From positions 1-62,900 of the forward strand of contig NZ_JAVKPK010000015.1 in assembly GCF_031461075.1 (NCBI RefSeq): 62,900 nt of DNA. The letters run 5' to 3'. The notes beneath the pieces were generated by a model that was not told the DNA's origin, made no database searches, and was given only the letters and a program-made list of their open reading frames with translations. Source of the DNA: Methanosarcina baikalica (GTDB taxonomy: Archaea; Halobacteriota; Methanosarcinia; Methanosarcinales; Methanosarcinaceae). Positions within the stretch are counted from its first letter, which is position 1, and every line of letters begins with the position of its first letter. Positions 8,925 through 17,281 of this stretch are shown here, in pieces. The position numbers were made by a program, and so were the translations under genes.

Positions 8925-9290
8925 TCAGACAAGATCCAGTCTGTTTTTTTGGCGCAGGGACACGGTCTGGACCCCTTTTTCGGCAAGCCTGCGCTTTAAC
9001 CCTATGTCATTCGTCAGAACAGCAGATCCCATCTCTTTTGCCAGCCTGAGAATAACATCATCCGCAGGCCCTGTAGCAGCTATGCGCTCGCACCTGCCCA
9101 TCATGGATCTGGCGACCTTTGCAGCTGTTCTGTCCGAACCTTTTTCCCGCTTTATGAGTTTTTCTATTTCGAATACTACAGCTTCAGGCACATAAAATTC
9201 GTTAAATCCCAGCCTTTTCAGTTCTTCGAAAATATCCACTCCGAACTGGACAGGGATCATGAACCCGTTAGTATCGATTATAACTTTCAA
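8925..9290 (-). CDS. PIN-domain nuclease, FCF1-like
   Basis: A 121-residue PIN domain. The acidic active-site residues are seen at VIIDTNGFM (D6), in FYVPEAVVFEIEKL (E about 36 and 42) and in LTNDIGLKRRLAEKG near residue 95. Archaeal homologues in this exact position, next to aIF2-gamma, resemble the FCF1/Utp24 rRNA-processing nucleases rather than VapC toxins. No antitoxin gene is adjacent, which supports a housekeeping RNA-processing role. Its start overlaps the aIF2-gamma stop by four bases, so it is translationally coupled. Confidence 0.85.
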   Translation of the reverse strand: MKVIIDTNGFMIPVQFGVDIFEELKRLGFNEFYVPEAVVFEIEKLIKREKGSDRTAAKVARSMMGRCERIAATGPADDVILRLAKEMGSAVLTNDIGLKRRLAEKGVQTVSLRQKNRLDLV

Positions 9291-10513
9291 CTTTTAATTA
9301 CTCCTACTCCAATGAGCCGCCAGCGAGAGTCAATCCTCCTGCTGATAGCAACCCTTGACCCGATGGCTGCGCTGATTGGGCGCTTGAGGGACACCTGTGC
9401 TTCATTTTTCCTGGCACTTGTGACCACTCCTACAGTCGTTGCGGTTCCTATGTTGAGCATAAGGGGTTCACTGGTCTTGATTTCATTGATCTTTTCTTCC
9501 CTTGTAACTCCTACAACCCTGTCGAGCAGGTGTAACTCCATGACAAACTGGTGCCTGGTTTCAGGAAGGGTACCGGGTGCGCCTGCAATCTGTCCTGTTA
9601 AAGAATCGCCTTTTGTCAGGGTAGGGTCAAGATAAGTTCCGACAGCCAAAAGCCCTCCTGGTGTTGCTTCTTCTATTTTTGTCGCGCCTGCATAGATAGA
9701 TGAAACAGTTGTCAGAATGGGAACCCACCTTGTACTGCCTTCGGTTGTAACCTTAATTCCTGGCCTTATCTCCAGCTCGTCTCCAGGGTGAAGTACTCCT
9801 TCTGTCAGGGTGCCTCCGATGACTCCTCCGCGGATTTCATCGATTGAAGCTCCTGGCCTGTTAATGTCAAAAGAACGCGCAATCAACATGCTTGCAGGCT
9901 TGTCCACTTTGTGGACAGGAGCAGGAATTTGGGTTTCCAGAGCATCGATAAGGATATCGATGTTGATGTTCTGCTGGGCAGAGATCGGGATAATAGGTGC
10001 GTTTTCTGCGACCGTGCCTTTGACAAATTCCTTTATCTGGTGGTAATTCTCGATAATGCGCTCTTTGGATACAAGGTCAATCTTGTTTTGCACTATAACA
10101 ATATTTTCAATGCCTATTATATCCAGAGCCATCAGGTGTTCTTTTGTCTGGGGCTGCGGGCAGTCTTCGTTTGCGGCAATTACCAGCACTGCCCCGTCCA
10201 TAATTGCAGCTCCTGAGAGCATGGTCGCCATCAGGGTCTCGTGCCCTGGGGCGTCTACAAAAGACACAGTCCTGTGTTCTTCCGTCTTTTCTCCGCAGTT
10301 AGGGCAGGTCTTTTCTACAGTGTAACACTGAGGAGCAGGGCATTTAGGGCACTTCATGAATGGGGAATCTGCATACCCCAACCTGATAGAAATCCCTCTT
10401 TTGACTTCTTCACTATGCGTATCTGTCCACACGCCAGATAAGGCTTTAACAAGTGTGGTTTTTCCATGGTCGACATGGCCTACCATGCCGATATTAACAC
10501 AAGGCTGACTCAA
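9287..10513 (-). CDS. eif2g: Translation initiation factor aIF2 subunit gamma
   Basis: The 408-residue GTPase carries initiator Met-tRNA to the small ribosomal subunit as part of the aIF2 heterotrimer. G motifs are clear: GHVDHGKTTL (residues 11-20), DAPGHE (about 87) and NKIDL (about 142). The zinc knuckle inserted in the G domain is CPKCPAPQCY followed by CPNC (about 56-74). The C-terminal part consists of beta-barrel domains II and III. It leads an operon of at least seven genes ending with S27ae. A TATA element 145 bases upstream is the likely promoter. Confidence 0.97.
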   Translation of the reverse strand: MSQPCVNIGMVGHVDHGKTTLVKALSGVWTDTHSEEVKRGISIRLGYADSPFMKCPKCPAPQCYTVEKTCPNCGEKTEEHRTVSFVDAPGHETLMATMLSGAAIMDGAVLVIAANEDCPQPQTKEHLMALDIIGIENIVIVQNKIDLVSKERIIENYHQIKEFVKGTVAENAPIIPISAQQNINIDILIDALETQIPAPVHKVDKPASMLIARSFDINRPGASIDEIRGGVIGGTLTEGVLHPGDELEIRPGIKVTTEGSTRWVPILTTVSSIYAGATKIEEATPGGLLAVGTYLDPTLTKGDSLTGQIAGAPGTLPETRHQFVMELHLLDRVVGVTREEKINEIKTSEPLMLNIGTATTVGVVTSARKNEAQVSLKRPISAAIGSRVAISRRIDSRWRLIGVGVIKS

Positions 10514-10659
10514 GTTGTAATTTCCTCCAGTAAAGTGAAACTAATCCGATATAAGGCAGGTTTAATCCGAAATATGTACCGTAAGAATTTTGCATTGCTT
10601 TTTCCAGCGGGTCCGTATATTCCAACCCTAAACTCATCTGATCTGTAATTGTAATGTAA

Positions 10660-10670
10660 CTTATAAATTA
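10660..10670 (-). promoter_or_regulatory. TATA box of the aIF2-gamma operon
   Basis: On the minus strand the sequence reads TAATTTATAAG, an archaeal TATA consensus. It predicts transcription from about 10640 and a leader of roughly 125 bases. The open frame across this leader (10510-10752) does not look like protein. The remaining 10671-10886 contains no gene. Confidence 0.5.
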
Positions 10671-10886
10671 AAGCGGGATTTTTGCTGAGTGCGGGCTTTA
10701 AAATGAACCCGGAATCCTCCCCCGGTCTACAGAGTAGATTCCGGATTTCCACAATTGGAAACCCGGGCAGATACTGTGATTAAATCTTTTATCGCTGCTT
10801 GAATCTTGCAGATTCCGGCGATACTTTTAAAGTTTACTGTATCCTGCATAATTCATATCTACTAATGCCGGAAAGCCTTAATAAAT

Positions 10887-12050
10887 TTATGTGACGATAG
10901 CTTCGAGCTTCTCTAGTTCCAGGGCGCGCCTGATCTCAAGGGCTAACCTTCTTCCAGTACTCATTGGTCTTCTCCAGAGTGAGTTGCCGTAAGAATGGCC
11001 GACTGACATGTGCACATTGGTCCCGCCGCCTACTCTTGGGGCCACGTCATAAATATAAAAATTAAGGTCCTTGTCCACACAGGTCTGCAGGCAGAAAGGT
11101 CCGATAATGCCAGGAGCATAATGTTTCTGAGTCGCTTTTACATATTTTTCTCCCATTTCAAACACTTTATCGAGAAGGGACTCGCGAAGGGTTGCAGAGT
11201 TGTGCCCGCAGACCGTGTATTCAGGAGTTAGCTGGTGTTCGGCCAGGGCCATTTGCTGCGGGGCAGGAAGCCTTACATGGCCATCAAGGCTGGTCTCAAA
11301 ACGCCAGTCAACGCCAAGAAGTTCCAGCTTACTCATTTCGGGCTCGATTGGAGAGTAAAACATATCAAGGTTGAACACAGGGCCTATGATATAACGCTCT
11401 ATTCTGGCATTCTCCAGGGCTTCTCGTGTAATAACTCCCTGCTTTATGAGGGCTTCGGACTTCTCCAGGTATTCCCTGTAACTTGAAGCGGTAAAAAATC
11501 CTCTCTCCAATTTCTTTACAGCATGTGGGAGCTTGACCATCACCAGTTCGTTAATATCCTTCGGGGATTCGATTTTTTCAGGGAAAGGAAGCCCGGCTTT
11601 TTCCAGAATCCAGTAATAGCTCTGTTGCTCACCGCGTTCTTCGCTCCGAAGAAGATTCCTGCTTCCTACAAGAGGCACCCTAAAACTCTCTTCGATCTCA
11701 TCTATACTGCAGTAAGAAGTAAATGAACGGTTAGGGATAAAGAGCACATTCTCATCAATCAGTTTCTGCTGGTTCTCAGGAAGGAGGATTTCGTTATACT
11801 TTTCAAAAACAACGGCCTCATCGACAACTCCCCTTTTTACTCTCCCGTAAGGGTCTCTCTGGGCTCTGAAATATTCGCTATATGTTTTTTCTCTGCCAGT
11901 CTGGCAGACAGCAAGGGTTCTGAATTCCTCTTCAACTGCCCCTTCGCAAATGTCGAGCCCTGAATGAGAAGCTATAGTCCCTACTTTTATCTTATCGGCT
12001 TGCGCATAGTAACCTTCAACGATTTCCTTTATTTCGTTCCTGTCGATCAT
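10887..12050 (-). CDS. purP: PurP-family FAICAR synthetase (formate-dependent purine synthesis)
   Basis: The 387-residue ATP-grasp enzyme converts AICAR, formate and ATP to FAICAR in archaeal purine synthesis. Family features include the N-terminal IASHSGLDICEGA motif (substrate binding, about residues 27-39), the FIPNRSFTSY segment, KLPHAVKKLERGFFTA (ATP binding), and FYIYDVAPRVGGGTNVHM near the C-terminus (metal and ATP site). Length matches PurP. Some genomes carry a second paralogue, PurO2/PurP2, of uncertain role, and this could be either. It is monocistronic, with 359 bases upstream that contain a structured-RNA candidate. Confidence 0.9.
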   Translation of the reverse strand: MIDRNEIKEIVEGYYAQADKIKVGTIASHSGLDICEGAVEEEFRTLAVCQTGREKTYSEYFRAQRDPYGRVKRGVVDEAVVFEKYNEILLPENQQKLIDENVLFIPNRSFTSYCSIDEIEESFRVPLVGSRNLLRSEERGEQQSYYWILEKAGLPFPEKIESPKDINELVMVKLPHAVKKLERGFFTASSYREYLEKSEALIKQGVITREALENARIERYIIGPVFNLDMFYSPIEPEMSKLELLGVDWRFETSLDGHVRLPAPQQMALAEHQLTPEYTVCGHNSATLRESLLDKVFEMGEKYVKATQKHYAPGIIGPFCLQTCVDKDLNFYIYDVAPRVGGGTNVHMSVGHSYGNSLWRRPMSTGRRLALEIRRALELEKLEAIVT

Positions 12051-12281
12051 ATCTGATGTTCCTTGGCTTTGAAAGTATTTCCTTTCAGTGAAATGGTGAT
12101 AGGTATGATTTTTTCAAACCTGATATTCGAGTGGAGATTTCTCGAAGTACAGGCCTGGCGGTTATTGCCAGGCGTTATGAAATAGAAATCCTGATAGGGT
12201 TTTTTCTCATTAAAGGCTTTACCTATTAAAACCCTTTCTAATAGAAGTAATCATTTATATAATGAAGGGTAGACCAAAAAA

Positions 12282-12395
12282 GGTCTCTGAACCTTTTCGG
12301 TTTATCCAGTGTCGCGTCACTCCTTAAAGATTTAAGGATTCTGAATAGTTGCAGTCGATTTATACGACATTTTGCCGTTGACGCAACACTAGTTA
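12282..12395 (+). ncRNA. Candidate structured RNA between purP and a SpoIIM-like gene
   Basis: A strong TATA box, TTTATATA at 12254-12261, precedes this gene-free stretch. The sequence folds into an enclosing stem of 11/12 pairs (12308-12319 with 12379-12390) around two hairpins: a stem from CCTTAA/TTAAGG (12322-12337) and a 7-base loop closed by GTCG/CGAC (12354-12368). A further short hairpin, AACC/GGTT, lies at about 12290. The strand is chosen from the TATA position; the element could instead be part of the purP leader on the minus strand. No known RNA family was recognised. Confidence 0.4.
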
Positions 12396-12409
12396 GTTCT
12401 TTGAGCTCC

Positions 12410-13159
12410 TTAAATTAGACCCAGGATAAGCGGGGTAATAAAAGTCTCAATTACTGCTGCAACGAAAAGAAGAGGCAGGATCCAGTGGAAATAAAACTGG
12501 AGCCCTTCCTTAAACTCCTTTTTAATCTGCGTCGGCCTGCCTATAAGGGCAGAAAATACCTGGAGTCCGAGCCGAAGTCCTATGCTTGCGGACAGGAAAA
12601 CCATAGGTAACTCTATGATCCCGTGAGGGAGAAGGGCAAGAACAATGAAGAGCAGTCCTTTTTGTTGTGCTACGATATTCGAGATCACTCCCACTATATA
12701 TCCGTTAAAGGCGATAAATAGTATTGAAAGAACTCCCAGCGCCAGCCCGAGTACCAGAGAAAGCAGGCTTACAAAGGCGTTGTTAAGAAAGATAACAAAC
12801 AGTATATAAAGAGGCTTCATTTCCTGGAGCGGCCCGAATCGGGAACTAAAACTTTTAATCAGGTTATCAGCCATATCAGGGAAACTTGCAACTGAGACAT
12901 AGCCTGCAATGAGGGATGCGAAGAATACAAAGGTTATGAAAAGGAAATAAGGCCAAATAAGGTGTAAGTACCCGGTAAATCCTTTTTTTGAGCTTTTTCC
13001 GCCTTCTGACCAGACTTCTACTACTCTGTTTCCGGTAAGAAAGTCTTTTTCCTCTCTAGTGTATCCCCTATTTTCTATCTCCCCTTCAGGAGTTTCTGTC
13101 TGTACTCTCGCTTGTTTCTCCTCTACATAATCTTCCTCTCTTTCCATACTTATCCCCAC
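12410..13159 (-). CDS. SpoIIM-like (DUF95) membrane protein
   Basis: The 249-residue protein has a charged cytoplasmic N-terminus of about 65 residues (rich in E and K) followed by five or six membrane helices, for example YFLFITFVFFASLIAGYV and LSLVLGLALGVLSILFIAF. The NGYIVGVIS and LLPHGIIELPMVFLS segments are the conserved DUF95/SpoIIM signature. In Bacillus SpoIIM belongs to the engulfment machinery, but the archaeal role is unknown. It follows the DUF63 gene by 64 bases on the same strand and may be co-transcribed. Confidence 0.82.
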   Translation of the reverse strand: MGISMEREEDYVEEKQARVQTETPEGEIENRGYTREEKDFLTGNRVVEVWSEGGKSSKKGFTGYLHLIWPYFLFITFVFFASLIAGYVSVASFPDMADNLIKSFSSRFGPLQEMKPLYILFVIFLNNAFVSLLSLVLGLALGVLSILFIAFNGYIVGVISNIVAQQKGLLFIVLALLPHGIIELPMVFLSASIGLRLGLQVFSALIGRPTQIKKEFKEGLQFYFHWILPLLFVAAVIETFITPLILGLI

Positions 13160-13223
13160 CAGTGATTTTCATCTCGCTTGATCTTAATTCGAACCGCAGG
13201 CGCCCGTACATATCTATTTTGTC

Positions 13224-14093
13224 TCAGATTCCCAGCATCATCCGGATAGTGTTCCGGGTTGCAGGGGAAAGCCCAAGGATCAAAATGACCATTTTAATTA
13301 GCATTTTGAGGTCCTGAGAACGTTTATCATCCTCAAATTGAGTGTCAAGCATGTAAATAACCCCTGTAAAGATAATAAGTTTCAATGGATACATAACCAA
13401 TGCGGTGCCAGTCAGCTCGATAAGATAAGTGGGCACTACATGTTTTTCAAAGTATCCCAGCATATCTACTCCAATGTACGTTGAAGAAGCATCCATAAAA
13501 TGGGCCATCAGGATGGAAAGGTTAAGGGGATCGGTGAATATTGAGGATTTGAAATGACGGGCAACAAGGTAAAAGGCAAAGGTCAGGCCTGTTCCTGCCC
13601 CAAGTACGAATAAGGGAACGTAGGGGGCTACGATGTTCTCGAAATGAAGGAGGATAATGAGATTTGCGAAGAACCATATAAGTCCCAAGCCTGCAAAGAT
13701 TACATGAAAATCCTTTACCAGCTTTGCTCTTTGCAGCCGGATGGAAAGCCAGAGGCAGCTTACGGTTACCGCAAAAACCAAAAAGTAAATATTGGGAGTT
13801 ATAAAAAGATAGGTTAATGGCGGGTGAATTATGCCTGCAGGAGAATCCTCAAGTACGCGCAGGGAAGAGCCCGCAAGCACGAAAGGCAGGACAGAAACAA
13901 TAAAGCGCGGTGTGATTTTTACCTTCAATTTCTCGAGAAGCCTGAAAACCCCGAATATACAAATACCCAGTATCACTGCCCAGGTAAAGGTGTTTACGGG
14001 ATTATACCCTTCGTCACCCCTTATGGGATCAAGATAATAGGTACTGATAAATTGTGATATTTTATCTATTAAAAAACTCATCTTATCACTCAT
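13224..14093 (-). CDS. DUF63 multi-pass membrane protein
   Basis: The 289-residue integral membrane protein of the archaeal DUF63 family has about eight predicted helices. Visible conserved segments are YNPVNTFTWAVILG near the N-terminus, AGSSLRVLEDS, and SILMAHFMDASSTYIGVDMLGY with its acidic/histidine residues in the membrane. The C-terminus is AVTVS-like helices followed by LSPATRNTIRMMLGI. No function is established for the family. It lies upstream of the SpoIIM-like gene on the minus strand and is divergent from egsA. Confidence 0.82.
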   Translation of the reverse strand: MSDKMSFLIDKISQFISTYYLDPIRGDEGYNPVNTFTWAVILGICIFGVFRLLEKLKVKITPRFIVSVLPFVLAGSSLRVLEDSPAGIIHPPLTYLFITPNIYFLVFAVTVSCLWLSIRLQRAKLVKDFHVIFAGLGLIWFFANLIILLHFENIVAPYVPLFVLGAGTGLTFAFYLVARHFKSSIFTDPLNLSILMAHFMDASSTYIGVDMLGYFEKHVVPTYLIELTGTALVMYPLKLIIFTGVIYMLDTQFEDDKRSQDLKMLIKMVILILGLSPATRNTIRMMLGI

Positions 14094-14352
14094 TCAAAAT
14101 GGCAATATCCTAATACAATTAATACTTACTGTGTATAAGTCGAACTTACTTCCAGTCGAACTTACTTCCTTAATCAAGAAGGTAGTATTTTATCTCTAGC
14201 GTGCGGTGTTCGTTTTAATGGCAGATATTTCTTTCCGGAAGGTTTTATCTCAATAAAGGCTAACAGTATTATAAAGGTTGATAATAAAGATTAATATTAA
14301 TATATTACTCAATTTTTATAATTATTTATATAGCTCCTAATAGCATGTGCAC

Positions 14353-14440
14353 ACATAATAAAATGGCGTAAGCATGGAGAATTATCTGAATGAATTCTAA
14401 GCAAATTCTGATAATCAACTTGAAACATGCGCCATACTGG
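14353..14440 (+). ncRNA. Candidate structured RNA upstream of egsA
   Basis: In the 604-base gap between DUF63 and egsA a TATA box (ATTTATATAG, around 14324-14334) is followed about 25 bases later by a foldable stretch. ATGGCG...GCATG (14363-14376) pairs with CATGCGCCAT (14426-14435) around an inner ATTATC/GATAAT stem (14381-14386 with 14410-14415). It contains no credible open frame. It could be a small RNA or part of a long egsA leader. The rest of 14094-14697 shows nothing I can name. Confidence 0.25.
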
Positions 14441-14697
14441 AACTGATCAGAATTAAGTTAATGAATTAAGTTTGCATATTAATTTATGTGCCTGATATAC
14501 TGTAGTCTGCTGATAATCGAAACCTGTCGGTGTGAAGTACAATCTGCGGACTGAGCTATCTGTTATAAAGATTGATATATGTTAATCTGCCGGTAAGCAA
14601 ATAACCTTCAACAACTGGATTATGTGTAACTTCTTGCGTATATTCGGGTTTACAAGAGCCAATTTACCATCTATCATGATCAAATATATATGCGGGT

Positions 14698-15768
14698 ATG
14701 AAATTGACTATCGACAAAAACAGCGCAAAATGGATGCAGCTTCCCAGAGATGTGCTCGTAGGGCATGGCGTGCTTGAGGAAGTTGGATATGTCTGCAGGG
14801 ACCTGAAACTGAAAGGAAATGCGCTGATCGTGACCGGAAGCACTACGTGGGATATTGCAGGCAGAAAAGTTAGTAACTTCCTTGAAAGCGCGGGTAGCAG
14901 CGTGGAAACAGTTATAACGTGCAAAGCTACGATGGAGGAGGTTGAAAAGGTCATGGAAAAAGCCCTTGAAATAGAAGCGACTTTTCTCCTTGGGGTTGGA
15001 AGCGGCAGGTCTATTGACCTTGCAAAACTTGCTTCGACCCGGCTGGAACTTCCTTTTATCAGCGTGCCGACTGCAGCTTCTCACGATGGTATTGCATCTT
15101 CCCGCGCCTCAATTGTGGACAATGGAAAGAGTACGTCCGTACAGGCCCAGGCTCCGATTGCAGTCATCGCAGACACGGAAATTATTTCTGCAGCTCCTTT
15201 CCGTTTCCTTGCAGCTGGCTGTGGAGATATAATTTCCAATTATACGGCAGTAATGGACTGGGAACTTGCAAGCAGGCTCAGGAATGAATATTTTGGAGAA
15301 TATGCTGCAGCCCTCTCCCGTATGGCTGCCAGGGTAATTATCGAGTATGCAGATTCGATAAAGCCCCAGCACGAGACGTCGGCAAGGCTTGTAGTAAAGG
15401 CTCTGGTTTCGAACGGGGTTGCAATGAGTATTGCAGGCTCTTCAAGACCTGCTTCAGGCTCCGAACATATGTTTAGCCATACCCTTGACAGGATAGCCCC
15501 AAAATCCGCACTTCATGGAGAACAATGTGGTGTTGGCACGATTATGATGATGTACCTCCACGGGGGTAACTGGCAGGAAATCAGGGAAGCCTTAAAAAAG
15601 ATCGGGGCTCCTGTAACTGCAGAAGAACTGGGTATAGAAGATAAATATATAATTGAAGCCCTGTTACATGCACACAGCATTCGCCCTGAACGTTATACAA
15701 TTCTCGGGAGCGGCCTTACTCCATCTGCTGCTGAGAAAGTTGCAAGAATCACAAAGGTCATAAGTTGA
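14698..15768 (+). CDS. egsA: sn-glycerol-1-phosphate dehydrogenase
   Basis: The 356-residue NAD(P)-dependent enzyme reduces dihydroxyacetone phosphate to sn-glycerol-1-phosphate, setting the stereochemistry of archaeal membrane lipids. The iron-alcohol-dehydrogenase-like fold shows the dinucleotide motif LGVGSGRSIDLAKL (about residues 98-111), the family sequence VPTAASHDGIASSRASI and zinc ligands in AAGCGDIISNY, SEHMFSHTLD and ALHGEQCG. The length is typical. It is a single gene with no close partner downstream; the UPF0179 gene begins 264 bases later. Confidence 0.95.
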   Translation: MKLTIDKNSAKWMQLPRDVLVGHGVLEEVGYVCRDLKLKGNALIVTGSTTWDIAGRKVSNFLESAGSSVETVITCKATMEEVEKVMEKALEIEATFLLGVGSGRSIDLAKLASTRLELPFISVPTAASHDGIASSRASIVDNGKSTSVQAQAPIAVIADTEIISAAPFRFLAAGCGDIISNYTAVMDWELASRLRNEYFGEYAAALSRMAARVIIEYADSIKPQHETSARLVVKALVSNGVAMSIAGSSRPASGSEHMFSHTLDRIAPKSALHGEQCGVGTIMMMYLHGGNWQEIREALKKIGAPVTAEELGIEDKYIIEALLHAHSIRPERYTILGSGLTPSAAEKVARITKVIS

Positions 15769-16032
15769 AAAGTTATTCTTGTTCAGGCTGAAGTAGAAAA
15801 TCAGTGTTTGTTTAAAGTACAAAGCTTAAGGCTGGAGTTAAGATTTCATTTAATAATCCAGTGGCTCATATCCGGCTAAAGGAAACTCGGTTAATCCGGA
15901 ATCACTTAATTCCCAATTAAAAAGTATTACAAATCGAATCCAGTATTGAATTTCAAATTATTTCGGGATAAGCTCCAGACATCCCTGAGAGACGGGGCAC
16001 AGGCCCGAAAACAATCAAATGGAAGAGTTATT

Positions 16033-16482
16033 ATGACAGAAAGCGATAACAAAATAACACTTATCGGATCACGGCTTGCAAGGGAAGGGCTGGAATTCAT
16101 ATTCAAGGGTGAGATGCCTGAATGCAAAAAATGCCGGCTAAAGAATACCTGCCTTAACCTTGAACCAGAACGCAGGTACAGGGTCGAGAGAATCAGGAAC
16201 AATGATATTCATGAATGTTTCCTGCATGATAGTGGTGTACTGGCCGTGGACGTTAGCAGGGCTCCTATCCTGACCACAATAGAGTCAAGAAAGGCAGTTG
16301 ATGGGGCAAAAATTATGTATGAGCCTCCAAAGTGCGGCAAGAGGGAGTGCGGGGTGTATGAGGTCTGTCACCCTGAAGGGCTTTCAAAAGGAGACAAATG
16401 CAAAATTGTAGAGGTTCTCGAAAGCCTTGATTCCAAGTGCGAAGCCAACTATTCTCTGAAAAAGGTGAAACTGGCCTGGTAA
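16033..16482 (+). CDS. UPF0179 family protein
   Basis: An archaeal protein of unknown function, 149 residues from the ATG at 16033. I chose this start because GGAAG lies just upstream and because family members begin near the TLIGSRLA segment; an ATG at 15946 would add 29 basic residues. Eight cysteines in CKKCRLKNTC (about 36-45), ECFLHDSG and CGKRECGVYEVC suggest metal binding, perhaps an iron-sulfur cluster. It is followed by the DUF2150 gene 73 bases downstream on the same strand. Confidence 0.85.
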   Translation: MTESDNKITLIGSRLAREGLEFIFKGEMPECKKCRLKNTCLNLEPERRYRVERIRNNDIHECFLHDSGVLAVDVSRAPILTTIESRKAVDGAKIMYEPPKCGKRECGVYEVCHPEGLSKGDKCKIVEVLESLDSKCEANYSLKKVKLAW

Positions 16483-16555
16483 ATGTAAACAAACATATTT
16501 TAGTAATAGTAAGATTGATTATTAATAAATACAAAAGGTTGAAGTGGTGTTATAA

Positions 16556-17188
16556 GTGCCTGAAAAGGAAATGAACCAGGTCCCCTCTGAATTTTATACC
16601 CAAAAGCGCTGGGAAAACTGGCTCGGAAGGGCAAAAGAGAGCGGTTTCCAAATCAAGGAGTCGGAAGAAGAAGCCGGAAAGGAAAGTGCCATCTTCGTCA
16701 ATATGGTTGACGATGTTATCCTTGCCTGCCTAAAATTCACCGCACGCTTTGAAAAAGGTATGCTCTCCAGAGAAAAAGCTCTGGAGATTCTGGCGGAGAT
16801 CCGGGACATCGTACTTTCCGAGGTCGAACCTATTTCCGAAGATATCGACCTTATGATAGACTCGATACAGACTTCTCTTATGGGGGCGCTTGTCGCCTTT
16901 GAATGCTATATTATGGGTGACTACGACGAAGGATCAAACATTGAAGAACTTGTAAAAGCAGCTATTGACGCTGAATCTTCGGACAACCTTGAACTTGCCC
17001 TCGATTATACTGCACAGTGCGGTGCAATCGTACTTAAAGGGAAAAGCCTGCCTGAAGAGGTTATGGCCGAACTTCCCTACGGCATTGTTGCAGAATGGCT
17101 TGATGGGATTGATTCTATCTCGGCTGCAATGGTAGGAAGCGACAGTTACAAGGAATTTGACGAAGAAGATGATGAGGACGCTGCCTAA
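16556..17188 (+). CDS. DUF2150 family protein
   Basis: A 210-residue acidic protein with a GTG start at 16556. It is mostly helical, with the family segments FYTQKRWENWLGRAKESGF at the N-terminus and MVDDVILACLKF near residue 50, and it ends in a run of D and E residues. It has no transmembrane segment or signal peptide. DUF2150 is largely confined to methanogens and haloarchaea and no function is known to me. Confidence 0.8.
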   Translation: MPEKEMNQVPSEFYTQKRWENWLGRAKESGFQIKESEEEAGKESAIFVNMVDDVILACLKFTARFEKGMLSREKALEILAEIRDIVLSEVEPISEDIDLMIDSIQTSLMGALVAFECYIMGDYDEGSNIEELVKAAIDAESSDNLELALDYTAQCGAIVLKGKSLPEEVMAELPYGIVAEWLDGIDSISAAMVGSDSYKEFDEEDDEDAA

Positions 17189-17281
17189 ACAATTCTTCTG
17201 TAAACAAAGGATTCCCTTTCCAGTTTTTCTGGAATGTGGAAGTCCTTTTAAATTTATAAAAATTAAATCTTATTTTAAATA

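Noticed and set aside
8925..9290. VapC toxin
   Set aside because: No antitoxin gene adjacent and the operon position next to aIF2-gamma is that of a conserved FCF1-like nuclease.
10510..10752. 80-residue frame overlapping the aIF2-gamma start
   Set aside because: It covers the likely promoter and leader of aIF2-gamma, including its TATA box, and shows no family resemblance.
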